Source of the DNA: Cheiracanthium punctorium
Taxonomy: Eukaryota > Arthropoda > Arachnida > Araneae > Cheiracanthiidae
Assembly: GCA_038373885.1 (NCBI GenBank)
Contig: JAWZYV010013268.1
Coordinates: forward strand, 62,001-126,000
Length of the DNA stretch: 64,000 nt
Direction: 5' to 3'
The notes under the pieces were generated by a model that saw nothing but the letters and a program-made list of their open reading frames with translations, was not told the origin of the DNA and searched no databases. Below, one piece after another: positions 35,501 through 46,620 of this stretch; position 1 is the first letter of the stretch, and each line of letters opens with the position of its first letter. The position numbers and the translations under genes are program-made.

Positions 35501-35715
35501 TGTCCCAAAAACGTTGTAACGGGGCTTAAATTCTTTATCTAATACAGACAAGTGGGTAGTGTAAATTGAAAAAAAAATGTTCAAAATAAGATCGGAAATA
35601 ATACTCCGTAAAGAAATTATTCCTCTCGTCCATTTTCAAAAAGTTACACTATTTAAATTTTTATACGACCACCGTACGAAACAATATCCAATGAGTAAAG
35701 TGTGCCCCATACACC
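35500..35715 (+). repeat. Dispersed repeat with GGGTGTCCCAAAAA start, copy 1
   Basis: GGTGTCCCAAAAACG, GACAAGTGGGTAGTGTAAAT, AAAAAGTTACACTATTTAAA and TTTTTATACGACCACCGTAC match 57945-58145 in the same order. Length and layout suggest a MITE, but only one end is evident. Confidence 0.65.
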
Positions 35716-36690
35716 AAAGAGGTGACGGACAAAATTTGAGAACTGTACCTTAAAAAGTGTCAGAGATATGAAGATAAATATAAGGCTGAGTTAAACCACT
35801 TTTCAATGGCTCTCGAAGGAAAAGAAATCACGTCAAATGATCGCATTTCAGGGGTCGTACAGAAATTAATTTATATCTAAATGTAAAGCCTGCCCACTTA
35901 GAAATATTCAGAGTCTTCCAAGTTTCATCAATAGCTTTACTAATAATAAATTAATTGTAATTTTTTTCTGAACAAGAAGATTTATTTAAAATTAATAAGC
36001 AATAGTTGTCAAAGCTATCTCAAAATCTTTTTACTGCAGCGTGCAGAAAGACTATAGACTATAAACATACTGCAAGTTATTATTTTCCGGTTTTGTAATT
36101 CATGTAAAATGTATTGACCAAAATGTTTTTGTTGAAGAGTTCAATAAAACGATTATTTTTATTTTTTTATTACTTGAAAATATATCTGTTGTAGACCAAA
36201 GTGTTATGGAAGTGTTTGTGAACAGTTAAAGCTGAGCACTCTATAAAAATCATCAACATTCTTTTAAGGCTGACCTACAAAAAAGCACCAGCAGTTCAGC
36301 AATAATCAATAGTGCGACTGATGAAGGAAAAAATTTAGTTTTGAGTTACAATATTAATTGAATATCACGAACTTTTCAGAATTAAAAAAAGACTATGCTC
36401 ACGTTATTCTAGAAAAAAAAAACAGTCATTCAAATATTTTTTAATACACTATGATTAATTTATAAAACAAATGGTATGTTTCAGATCTGCAACATGGTAA
36501 TACAAAGGGTTAAGTTTTCAGTAATAAGGTCCCTGTTCAGTTACAGAAAAATTAATTAGTAACGAAATAGTTTGATAAATTTTTCAATTATTCAGAAAGG
36601 CATTTAAAGTTTTATTGTGTTTTATTGTATTTTTAAGCGATGTTTGATTTTGAACAAGCATCCTGCGTTGAAGATTCGCTGAAAAGAAGC
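35716..36690. other. AT-rich gap
   Basis: No repeat or coding signature recognised. Confidence 0.4.
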
Positions 36691-36825
36691 GGATCCAGAT
36701 ATGCATAATTTTTCCCTCTGACGAATCCGGATCCGGATCCTTTTGTTTTGTTTTGTAGAATACGGATATGAATACGGATCTTTTATTTCAAATATCCATG
36801 GATAAGAATATGGATATCCAGTGCA
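36690..36825. repeat. GGATCC/GGATAT hexamer cluster
   Basis: GCGGATCCAGATATGC, ATCCGGATCCGGATCC, ACGGATATGAATACGGATC and ATATGGATATCC occur within 135 bp. The iterated GGATNN words recall the hexamer arrays of the GCCCGA elements, but I found no inverted ends or target duplication. Confidence 0.5.
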
Positions 36826-36832
36826 GTTTGAA

Positions 36833-37071
36833 TGTACCCTGAAATCTACAAACTAGATCTAGACAATGTATTCTGAAATCTACAAACTATATCTACAGAA
36901 TTTATTCTCGAATTTTCAAACCAAATCGAGGCAATGTATTCCTGCTATCTACAAACCAAATCTAGACAATGTATTCTGAAATCTATAGATCTAGACAATG
37001 TATTCTGAAATGTCCCAACAAGTGGATTTATGAATGGGGGTCATGTGTTTGGTTAAATATTTGACAGACTG
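36833..37071 (+). repeat. Minisatellite MITE, copy with left end lost
   Basis: About five irregular units with CAATGTATTCTGAAATCTAC and AAACTAGATCTAGA end in TCCCAACAAGTGG. TTTGGTTAAATATTTGACAG follows, then ACTG before TA at 37072. The end matches the right end of the element at 41328-41873. Confidence 0.65.
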
Positions 37072-37851
37072 TACACCTCTAATAACGATGATGATGAATT
37101 TATGTTTTTATCTCAATATACTTACACATATTACGTGCCCTATATTATGAATCTCCAGAGCTGCAATGAATAATGCATCATTCTGGAGCCTTTTGATTAT
37201 TCATGAAAGTATCGGGAACCACTCTTATAAATTATTTTACAATAAACATACCTGAAGCACTTAAAACAAGATATTTTACCCTTCGATCGTTGAATATACA
37301 TCTTAAATCGTGTTTAAGTTTCAGAATTTTTTTTTATTTCTTCAGTTAAAATTCGTCACTTATTAGCACTTAGGAGTTCTATTATTTCCTGGGCTCTGAA
37401 ATTTTTTATTTTTATATGTTTTAAGAAATCTTTAATAAGCTAGATGCGTTACGGTTACAACAGTTTGCATGGCTAATTTCTCTCTGAGTTTTCCACATCG
37501 CTCTGTGAACTATGTAAATTTTATTCAAATTGTGCGCGAAATATTTTCAAAGAAATATGTTTGGTAATAGTTCAGAATAACGGGTTGCATTTGTAAGTTT
37601 ACCTTTAAGGTTCTGCTTATAGATTTGAGAACAAAAATACAATCTACTCAAAATCAAAATATGCACAAATGCTGTTTACGGCTGTGTTACAAAAAAATTG
37701 CATTTGTAAATGTTTCCAGAGATCCATCCATGGATGTATGACACGTATGGTTTAAAAGTGATCAATTTGTCTCTAAACAGTAAAGAAGACACAAGGACTC
37801 AATGAACCATTTGAAATCATCCATTGAGCCAAGTTTGACGCATGAGCCACG
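37072..37851. other. AT-rich gap
   Basis: Nothing recognised up to the solo LTR. Confidence 0.4.
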
Positions 37852-37855
37852 ATAT

Positions 37856-38765
37856 TGTTACGAATTTTCGGGGCAACCTGCTGTTCTGGGATTTTAAATA
37901 GTTCAAAATTCGTATCCTACGCATCAAATAGTTAAATTTTTTCTCTGGTTGCATCAAAATCGGTCAACTAGAACAGAAGATACGGAGGTTTCGGTTCCCC
38001 ATTCATTTGTATGCAGTTTCTAGAAATCTCGAGAAATATGGGTCCTCGGCCTTCGGTAACTTCACTTTTGGGGGCACTTATTTTTGTCGCCAAATTTGGC
38101 GATATTTCTCCAAAGTTGCCAAGCTTGGCGACATTTTGGTCATTGGGTGCAATTTTCCCTATGGGACTTGTAAAGCTGCTTTTTCAGCATTAATATCACA
38201 TAATAGCCTAATATTTCTCTTCTATAACGTTATCAAAATTCCCGCTTTATGTGGAATCCTCAAGAAACAGACTCATCTGGAAGTTTCTTGTAGCTTCTGC
38301 GCCACCTATAAATACAATCATTTCAGAGGCCCCGTGTTCAGAGTTAATCGAGCTCTCGTGGAGTGAGTTTGATGTGTTACGCTTTGTATTGACGCTATAG
38401 AAGCAGTGTTTTGGCTTGCTTTACGAAACTGATTTTTACGTTCTGTGCATAAATTCGTCGTTACTGTGTCTTAATGGATTGTGTTGATATCCCTTGCATA
38501 TTTCCACTGAATTCTGTCCGTGGAAGTGTTTGATTTTGTGTGAGAATTACGGAATTTGTAAAAGCTTCGGTACTGAGTTTACTGTTATAAACGAGCTACT
38601 GGCCGTTAGCGCCTGTGAATTTTGTACAGCTGATTGTTCGACTAAGTTCTAGAAGCAATGGAGTTTGTGTTCCATCCTGACAAGTGGTCTTTTTTTCTAG
38701 AACTTTCTACACCAACTGGACTTTAGAACGTCGAACCCAGGAAACAAGCAGAGGTTTCTGTAACA
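37856..38765 (+). mobile_element. Solo LTR, gypsy-type, 910 bp
   Basis: It starts TGTTACGAATTTTCGGGGCA and ends AGGTTTCTGTAACA, giving the inverted terminus TGTTAC/GTAACA. An exact 4-bp duplication ATAT lies at 37852-37855 and 38766-38769. A TATA box (CCTATAAATACA) at about 38306 fits an LTR promoter. No internal region or second LTR is present. TGTTACGAAT starts are usual for arthropod gypsy LTRs, from memory. The 119-codon frame inside it is not a real gene. It also carries the palindromes CGCCAAATTTGGCG and GCCAAGCTTGGC. Confidence 0.85.
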
Positions 38766-38939
38766 ATATGGTCACACTTGCTGTAGTTCAAAGAGATTTT
38801 GACATAAACTAGGAATCGTCGCTTATATCTACATGTTCCAAATCTTAAAAAAACAATTCCGTTTTGATATTTGCAAGGTACGGGTATCGTTTGGATCTGT
38901 ATATTTTAATAATAAAAATCAGTAAAAATGTTATTATTA

Positions 38940-39080
38940 TGTCGCGCGACGCGACTGTCGATCTAACGGTCTCAAGTTTGAGTCGGTTTTCTCCAGATGT
39001 AACATGAACACGTGTTAGAACCCCTTAGAAAGCTCTCCGACCAAGGCACTAGGCATATACCCTTCGTTCAGGCTTGCCTT
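38940..39080 (+). repeat. SINE family 1, body and tail
   Basis: GACTGTCGATCTAACGGTCT, GAGTCGGTTTTCTCCAGATG, TAACATGAACACGTGTTAGA and CTCTCCGACCAAGGCACTAG match the family body. The head is not recognisable. Confidence 0.72.
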
Positions 39081-40916
39081 AACACTCACAATACACAAAA
39101 ATGGTATTATAGAGAACCCATTATTATACTGATGAATTAAAGAAATAGTAGATCTTTATTTTTATCGTGTAGTGAAACTAATATTTTGTATAATATTTAT
39201 TTCATCACCCAGTGATTTCTCTGTCTATTTTGCCATTACTTTAGCTTTCTATACCTTGAAAATGCGATATAATTTTTAAAAAAATGTATTGAAAGAATTG
39301 AAGAATTGCGTCTAAAACTGCTACTCAACAGAATAAGAAAATTTGAAATAAGCTACATTAAAAATATTTGCATCAATTTTCATGTAAAATAATTCCTATC
39401 GGATGATTTTGTTAAAAATTAAAAGGAATAATTTCTTATCATGTAAGCAGAGTTATTTCTACCTGCGTACAATGTGCTGCCTTGCATAGGACTCCTCCCA
39501 CCTCCTTCCAGTGATATACAGCTCTAATAACGCCCAGAACATAATGAAGAAAACTACACAGCCACGCAAACAAATATTCTGTCATATTTTGCGGTTTTTT
39601 TTTTTTTTTTTTTCCCCCTTAACTTTGCGGTCGTTCGTGGCGTCATTCCTTCTACGACACCTCCGAGTGCGGGCCGATTCCCCAGGGGCCCCACGCGGGA
39701 AAGAGAGCCCATTCATCGCCCTGGAAGAATTGCATGGGGCCCCGCGGAATAAGTCTTTATCAGTTCCCGTAATTGGTTTCGTGTGTGCTTGTCTGTTTAA
39801 ATGAAGCATGGTCCCCCTGAACGTAGCCCGGAGATGTCTTGTTTTAAAGCGCTTTTATTTATTGCTCGAAGGTGTTTTGATAGAGCCCGTATATTATCTT
39901 GCGTCCTGCTTGAATTCTGCCCGGAAGAAAATGATGTCGCTGTTTGTTGTTATTTAGATTTAAGTGGAAAAATAACTGTGAAATACATGAAATGTTTTTT
40001 TTATTACCTCCACCCCCTTTTCTTAAAGGAGATGGGACGTGATACCAGGAAAGAGAATAATATATTGCTTGAAATCGAAAATGTCTTAAATTGCAAATAT
40101 TTTTAAAAAGTAATTGAAAATAAGAAATGTGTGTGTTATATGCGTTTTGCCGTAGTCTCTTTAGTTTTCATTCGGTTTGGTTTCCGTTTCTGTTCTTTTG
40201 TGCTTCTTTAAATGAAGTTTGTGTTTAAATATAGCTGCGACTACTTTGTAGATAATGAGGAATTTGTGAGACAAGTCCGTGAGATTTGTTTTAGTACAGT
40301 AGACGTGCATTCCATTACCTATTTTAATTTAACCCTACAAAGCACGCTGGTACTACATGGGGAACAACCACTTTAATTATTCCTCTACGTCTATAAAATA
40401 CTAGTGGTGACATCTGTCGATTTTTAAGAGTATTTGTATATAGATAGCAACGATATAATTCAGGCAAGCTTCTGCGGGCAGATGTACTCACTGTTCACAT
40501 TATTGCGAAAACTGATAGATATTTAAACAGTAACCTTTCGAATATGGTTTTGCTTATTTTAGAAAATTAACAAAAAATAGTTAGCAAAGACTTTTGACCC
40601 TAAAAAATGACTGTGTGTCGGAGTTCATCCTACCAAGAAGAGATCTGAAAACTAAAATTTCAGAATAAATACTAAAAAAGTATATAGCTAAATCCCAGTG
40701 TACCACACACAAAACTGAAATAGAAAAGTGATTTTCTAGTAAAATATTAGGTTATTATTTTTAAAACTATTTTCCCCCAATAAAAATCACTATCACATAT
40801 ATTTATTTCAGACACAGAAAAAAATTGAGCCTTGTAGAGTTGAGAAATCCGTACACAATGCATATAGAAAGTTAATTTTCATAGCTATTTTTTTTAATTT
40901 GTTATAACCAGCGGAG
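39081..40916. other. Gap with a GC-rich unique block
   Basis: The block at 39600-39960 is far richer in G+C than its surroundings (for example GGGGCCCCACGCGGGAAAG and GCATGGGGCCCCGCGGAATA) and has no repeat signature. Short frames through it show no domain. TTAACCCTACAAAGCACGCT near 40330 could be one end of a piggyBac-type element. Confidence 0.35.
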
Positions 40917-40918
40917 TA

Positions 40919-41000
40919 CAGTACACTCTTGATATCCGGCAGTTGGTTAGTCTGGAGAAGACATGACACATGTCTTCTCTTCGGATCCGCCACCGATGTA
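40919..41000 (+). mobile_element. Single Tigger/pogo-like end with a perfect hairpin
   Basis: CAGTACACTCTTGATATCCG, after TA at 40917-40918, looks like a Tigger terminus. AGAAGACATG and CATGTCTTCT form a perfect 10-bp stem with a 3-base loop at 40956-40978. No right end was found. Confidence 0.45.
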
Positions 41001-41327
41001 AACAGCATGTCCACTGTCATGCTTTCCTCCCTATTTCGTCATTGTTTTCTAACTTACCTAATATATTTTGTAGGGTATTTATCTAGTGTACGGCAATGTC
41101 GATCCAATGCAAGCCCATGACTTTAGTCTGTGTCAAAAGCTAGAGATCTTGATAATGCAGAATTTTTCGATAGTCTGGCGGTTGTGCCTGATCCCATATA
41201 CCGTCGTTGTGAATGAGTGTTATGTGCACTTTTTGGAGATTTCAAAAATTGCACTATTACGACTAGTTTACTAACCAAATTTTCGCATGAAAAGACTTCC
41301 TATGTGACTCTGTGTGTGAGCATTGCA

Positions 41328-41873
41328 CAGTCTGTCAATTATGTAACGAAATGCTGGAACCCTTATTCAAAAATGCACTTGTTGGGACGTTTTAGAATCT
41401 TACAAACTAATTCAACAGAACAAAAAAACTGTATGATTAAATCTTGTAGACAATTTAAAAAAAAACTGTATGATTAAATCTTGTAGACAATTTAAAAAAA
41501 ACTGTATGATTAAACGTGCAAACTAAATTTTAAAAATGTATGATTATATCTTACAAACTAAATTTTAAAACTTTATGATTAAATCTTACAAACTGTATTT
41601 AAAAATGTATGATTATATCTTACAAACTAAATTTTAAAACTTTATGATTAAATCTTACAAACTGTATTTAAAAATGTATGATTAAATCTTACAAACTATA
41701 TTTAAAAATGTATGATTCAATCAAAATCTAGAAATTTCGCGTCTGGGGCAAAACCCCCATTTTTTCTGTAAATGCAATCTGAAATCCACAAACTAGATCT
41801 AGATTCTAAAATCTCCCAACAAGTGCCTTTTTGATTAAGTGTTCCAGCATTTGGTTACATAATTGACAGGCTG
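41328..41873. mobile_element. MITE whose interior is a ~34-bp minisatellite
   Basis: The left end is CAGTCTGTCAATTATGTAAC, then AAATGCTGGAACCCTTATTC. The right end in reverse complement is CAGCCTGTCAATTATGTAAC, then AAATGCTGGAACACTTAATC. The inverted ends are about 65 bp, with TA on the right (41874-41875) and CA on the left. Between them 41392-41715 is a tandem array with units of about 34-36 bp containing TATGATTAAATCTTACAAAC. Some unit pairs are identical, so the array expanded recently. Confidence 0.82.
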
Positions 41874-41875
41874 TA

Positions 41876-42336
41876 CGGTGAACTGTGATCGCTAAGAAAA
41901 AAATATGCCACGTGAATCAGCCAGTGAACATTGTCAAATAATAAATGCTAATATAATAAACTGGTAAGAAAATATAAACTTCTTGCACATAGCAGATATC
42001 GGTTTGACAACGATGACATGTCAGATTATGAAGAGAGTACTGTATTATTTCTTTATATTTAAAACGGCTATAGGTTTTCAACATAAAAAACGTTTGGAAA
42101 TGTTTTGAAAGTATAATCTGTAAATGAATAATACTAATAATAATAAACTAGATTTGTGTTATGAGGGATATTGAATGATATTTTGCAGGATTTCTTTGCG
42201 ACTTACCTTTAACTTGATGAATTTTGGATAAATAGCGCTTCTTAAGGCAACAAAAAATATAGATAAATTTCATTTTATGAAGGCGGCATATGTTTCTGTG
42301 ATAGTTGCAAATTGCGTACCAGTGAGTAATTGCGCA
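41876..42336. other. AT-rich gap
   Basis: Nothing recognised. Confidence 0.4.
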
Positions 42337-42344
42337 GTGCCCTT

Positions 42345-43175
42345 TAGAGATGAGACAGGCTCAGCCCGAGCCCGGGCTCGGGCCCTGTAATTCACGATTG
42401 GTTGCGGGCTCGGGCCCGTGAAAAATGTCTCCTTTATTGAGCATACTCCTTGAAACAGATTTTAAAAAGTTGTTAATCGGAAAAATAAACGTACTGATGT
42501 GATACTAGGACTTGAAACAAAATAATGGATGGGTAAAAAGCTAGCTTTTTCACATAATTTACACAAATGAAAAAGCACAACACATTATTTAGTATGTGTG
42601 TTAAAATTCTGTTAATTCAAAATTTTGGCCTCATTATTGACTGCTATTTTAGTTAAATGCCAGCTATGTATATATTCATATCGTATCATAAAATGTTTTA
42701 AAAAAGTAATTTTGTTCCTATCAACTAAATTTTTATATGCAAATTTCTTAAATTTATTATGAAAAATCTCTTTTCTGGATGCGTTTTAAATATAACATTT
42801 TTTAATGTCACTATATGAGATTTATGTCTTGTATTTTTCTGTATCTAAATATATCTAAGTACATACGAATGTTTGTCACTGATGTGACTACTCAACGGAA
42901 TTTTTAATAAAAATTGAAACGTTATTGTTATTATTTGATAAACGTGGATATAGAAATTAGAAAGTGCATTAAGAGTTTGCAACTATATTTATCTTTAATT
43001 TGCACAAACGGCAAAATTTATCGTATTCTGTCACTGAAGTAATTCAATTTTATTTATCTTTAGCTGAAATTTCGGGTTCGGGCTCCGACATAAATAATAT
43101 TGCTCGGGCTCGGGTGGGCTCAGATTAAAAGTCCTCGGGCTCGGGCTTCAAAAAATGAGCCTGAACTCATCTCTA
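42345..43175 (+). mobile_element. hAT-type element with GCCCGA hexamer arrays, copy 2
   Basis: TAGAGATGAG and CTCATCTCTA ends with perfect 8-bp duplications GTGCCCTT (42337-42344 and 43176-43183). Hexamer arrays lie inside both ends. The 831-bp body is AT-rich, longer in the middle than copy 1, and lacks the nested MITE. No transposase frame. Confidence 0.9.
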
Positions 43176-43183
43176 GTGCCCTT

Positions 43184-43471
43184 CACTTGTTTCATTCAAA
43201 TTTGTAAACATGTAAAGGCGATGCACAGATTCTAATAAGCAAACTACGTTTATTTATTCGTCTCGTAAGAAACCCAGTTTTCAGTCTTGGCAATCTCTAA
43301 AGCCTTCGCTATAGTGTTTGATATGTCTGTACAAACTTTTAAGACAATCAGTCAAACGATGGGGATTTACAAGCGCATGATTATAGTATAATTTTTTTAT
43401 TTATTTTTTTTTTTTTTATTGTCACAACCCGAAATGGTCACATCTCTAGTCTTTCTTCATATTCTTATATG
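43184..43471. other. AT-rich gap
   Basis: Nothing recognised apart from a T-rich run near 43390-43420. Confidence 0.35.
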
Positions 43472-43902
43472 CAGGGTGGTTATAAAAACAACGTTCTGGA
43501 ACTAAAAAGAGCGAGCAGATTGCTACCAAATTTGTCATATCTAATATACAAAACAACAGGAAGATCTTTAAAATTTTTAGTTGATAAAATAACCACTAGG
43601 TTTGTTTGGCGTGTTGAATTCAGCTCAAAAGATTATCCAAATTAATTCATAAATTCACAGAAGTTATTGAATAAATGTTTAAATTGTTGCTACACTTCGA
43701 ATTAGCCATTTCTATTGCTAAATTTGGTGTTCTTTCATGACAAGCGCCACCTAGTGGACATATTTTGAACTATTTTTTTTTCTTTTAGAAACTCCTTGAG
43801 CTCATCTCATGCGTAGTTTTTATACCTAATTTAGTTATAGTCCGTTTACTCGTATTAGCTGCAGTACCCTGTTATAGGATAAGTTTACCTATAACCGCCC
43901 TG
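43472..43902. mobile_element. TA-flanked MITE with CAGGGTGGTTATAA ends, copy 1
   Basis: CAGGGTGGTTATAA on the left, and in reverse complement CAGGGCGGTTATAGGTAAAC on the right. The interior ATTCATAAATTCACAGAAGT and CAAGCGCCACCTAGTGGACA parallels 50748-51195. The flanking dinucleotides have decayed. Confidence 0.78.
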
Positions 43903-44013
43903 TGCACGAGGCGTTGCGGATACGAGGGGCGATCAAAACAAAATTCTTCAGGCTTTTCGCATTCAAAGCGAAAAACAATATTTTGCAATATTTCTCTGAA
44001 CCAAGTTCGCTCT

Positions 44014-44617
44014 AAAATAAATAAAAATATAGTGAAAAAACACACATAAAATGATACTTATAACAGATACTATCGTTTCGACTGAAAATTTATTCAGTCT
44101 TCGTCAGTCAAAGCTCTTCGTCTCACAAGACAGTGGGAACTGAAAAGAATAAACAAACAAGCATGTTGCCACTTGGAAAAAAGATAGTATAGAAAAACTA
44201 AAAAGAAAAATAGCACAAAAAAACAGCTTTTTGTGTTTTTATGTTATTTTTCCTTTTAGTTTTTTGTTTGTTTTGTTTTTTCTTTGTTTGTGTGTGTTTG
44301 CATTCGTGTGTTCTTTTTTGCTTTTTACAATTATTGCTATTATTATTTATTTGCGTATTTTTGTTGTTTCTCCTTATTTTATTCTTTTCTTTTCATCCCC
44401 CCCCCTGCCTTCCTTTAATTTCCGTGGTTCTCTCCTTTTCTTTTTTCCAAGTGGCAACATGCTTGTTTCTTCATCTTTTTCAGTTCCCACTGTTTTGTGA
44501 GACGATGAGCTTTGACGAGCGGAGGCTGAATAAATTTTCAGTCGAAACGATCGTATCTTGTTATAAGTATCATTTTATGTGTTTTAAAGTTTAACACCAG
44601 CATTTTGAGTGTTTTTT
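44014..44617. mobile_element. Inverted-arm insertion, probable Penelope-like remnant
   Basis: The 13-bp word CCAAGTTCGCTCT lies on both sides (44001-44013 and 44618-44630), a duplication too long for most DNA transposons. Two ~150-bp arms face each other: ATAAAATGATACTTATAACA, GTTTCGACTGAAAATTTATT and CATGTTGCCACTTGGAAAAA, with their inverses from about 44437. A T-rich spacer of about 240 bp lies between. The left arm carries a hammerhead-like core, known from Penelope-like retroelement ends. No reverse transcriptase is present. Confidence 0.6.
44056..44113 (-). ncRNA. Hammerhead-ribozyme-like motif in the left arm
   Basis: On the minus strand CTGACGA is followed by a 7-bp stem GACTGAA/TTCAGTC with loop TAAATT, then GAAAC. 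These are the conserved core and stem II of a hammerhead. Stem III would be short (AC with GT) and stem I weak, so self-cleavage is uncertain. The right-arm copy (44512-44548, plus strand) has TTGACGA in place of CTGACGA and looks damaged. Confidence 0.45.
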
Positions 44618-44766
44618 CCAAGTTCGCTCTTTTAAAATTATGCAAAAGTAAAGATGATTGCAGCGTTTCTATTTGAGTTCAATCCAGTACATAAATTTAA
44701 AACGTGATTTTCTAGAGACCACCGGCATTTGTTGAGTTCGCTCTTCCTATTCGCAACGCCTCATGC

Positions 44767-45508
44767 CGATTATCGAAAGTTAATTCTTAACTTTTATTCT
44801 TATGCAAGTACTCAGTAATTACGTAACAAACAAGACAGATAACATTATAAATATTTGAACACAAGGCCATAAATTTTTAGGCTGTTAGCGATCCCTTAAA
44901 AAACACATATGTTACACAGTTCGGTTTAGATAGGAATAAAACCTTGAAAAATCCTTTTTATAATTTTAACTTTAAAGTTCAGCCGCAACATACAACGCTT
45001 TACCCGAATCCAATGCGCAGCCATCCTTGCTTTAAATAAGTCGATGAATTGATTCGGAATGATTTCACTGGATTTTAATGTCAAATCTGCGACCTCAGGT
45101 TGCCTCAGGATATCGGAATTCTTGCTTCACATGAATACCGTTTGCGGTTGGAAGAGGGAATCATCGATTTTTGAAGTTCATTAGTGAGTACATGTAAGTC
45201 CATTAAAATAAATTGGACATGCTTTTCTTTCGGGAATCAAAATTTTAATGCACGAAATTGAAATATCAATGGTATCGCAGGTGAAAAAGGTACCCTTATC
45301 CTGAATTTGTAATATTCTTATATCATTTTAATGCAGTTTCCGATAAATTCATTTGGTGATTCCCATTAAATTAGATTCCAGAGATTCGTATATTTTTTCA
45401 GTGTACTTTCAACTATATGATTATGAGTGTCAGAAGGTCATGAGTAAAATTGAATCGGTTCATTTTAAGAATCACTTTAGTCACGATATCATATATTTAT
45501 AGGAGTCT
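44767..45508. other. AT-rich gap
   Basis: No recognised feature. Confidence 0.4.
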
Positions 45509-45512
45509 TTAA

Positions 45513-46021
45513 CCCTTTGAGGCGCAACCATTTCCCAATGCTGAAAAAAGGGCAGCCGTTGCCATCGCTCGACTTAACTACCAGTAAGATGGTGGACGAT
45601 CGAAACGTTCATCGTGTGCCACAGATCTAGAGACCCTTTTTTGACACAGCCAATATTGCTCGGCACAGCCAGCTGTCGTCAAAAAGGGTCTCTATATCTG
45701 TGGCACGCAATGAACGTTTCTATCGTCCGCCATCTTGCTGGTCGTTAAGTCGAGCGATGGCAACGGCTGCCCTTTTTTCAGCATTGGACAATCTATCCAG
45801 CTGTTCTCGCATTCTTCCATTTTTCAGCAGATGTCAGTGCTGTTAAAAATAATCGTGACAATTTTTTTACGGGAAATGACGTGCTAAAAAGTAAAGGATT
45901 CTCGTGCAGCTATGTCACCCGCAACTATTTTTATAGAAATCAAATCTATTCTTCGTATCTGGCAACAGTCAAAACGTCAGATGTTGGTGTTCCCAGCGAG
46001 GGAACACTGCGCGCTAAAGGG
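45513..46021 (-). mobile_element. piggyBac-type MITE family A, full-length copy
   Basis: TTAA at 45509-45512 and 46022-46025. In this orientation it starts CCCTTTGAGGCGCAACC and ends CTGCGCGCTAAAGGG. 509 bp with the complete central hairpin, almost the same length as the copy at 18073, so about 510 bp is likely the unit length. Confidence 0.9.
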
Positions 46022-46109
46022 TTAAAAAGAAAACTAATCATATCTAACGCATCTAACGGTAACACAATTACCAATTTTTTCGAAAATTTGGAGATATATT
46101 ATGATGAGT

Positions 46110-46260
46110 AGTAGCGATGCATGATCGCCAAACTTGGCGAGATCTTGGGCAAACTGCAATAAGAGTGATATAAGGCTTTATTTGAGGGTTTCTCAAAAAA
46201 GCCGTATCACTTTTATTGCAGTTTTGCGAGATCCTGTAAATGCTATTCCCATCCTTTAAA
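46110..46260. repeat. Repeat with a 21-bp hairpin
   Basis: CTGCAATAAGAGTGATATAA then GGC (46154-46176) pairs with GCCGTATCACTTTTATTGCA then G (46201-46221) across a 24-base loop. The palindromic CGCCAAACTTGGCG lies just upstream. Weakly related to 24610-24735. Confidence 0.6.
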
Positions 46261-46354
46261 GAAAAAGTAGGCTATTATAAGTGTCTATTTACTTACTGCA
46301 TTGTGCTGGAAATGGATAAATTTCTCTCAACTGACAGAGATTGTAGACCTAGAC

Positions 46355-46620
46355 CGTAAAGCATTGGGTATTTTTGAGTGCTCCTGTAAAAAACTATAAT
46401 AGCTACATTCACTATTTTCGAATGTGAGCATTATTTTGCGATCCTTGTCAACATGTATAAATTTCGTTTGGTTTAGGCAGATAAATGTTTCTAACAAGCT
46501 TTACACAAAGATTGTTCAAGGAGCCTAGTGTATTAGATTCATTTTGAATGCTCCTGAAAAAAAAAAAAAAAAAAAAAAAAAAAGTATGTTTGTGCTATAT
46601 GTACTATTTTCATAGGGTAC
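46355..46620 (+). repeat. Small tandem/dispersed repeat with GTGCTCCTG
   Basis: Two units about 165 bp apart share TTTTTGAGTGCTCCTGTAAA/TTTTGAATGCTCCTGAAAAA and a TACTATTTTC word. Single copies occur at 22660-22790 and 34160-34310 (minus). The second unit is interrupted by a 28-base A run. Confidence 0.6.

Larger units (their letters stand above)
43904..44766. mobile_element. Probable DNA element split by the inverted-arm insertion
   Basis: CACGAGGCGTTGCGGATACG at 43905 faces, in reverse complement, CATGAGGCGTTGCGAATAGG from about 44740-44765. Without the 604-bp insert it would be about 250 bp. Ends are diverged, so the pairing is moderate. Confidence 0.55.

Noticed and set aside
38007..38366. 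119-codon open frame as a gene
   Set aside because: Entirely inside the solo LTR, across its TATA box.
41392..41715. CRISPR-like or origin-like iterons
   Set aside because: No spacers, and the array lies within inverted transposon ends.
44231..44594. Two overlapping frames rich in Phe, Leu and Cys, like a membrane protein
   Set aside because: They read the T-rich spacer of the inverted-arm element; the hydrophobic look is a composition effect.
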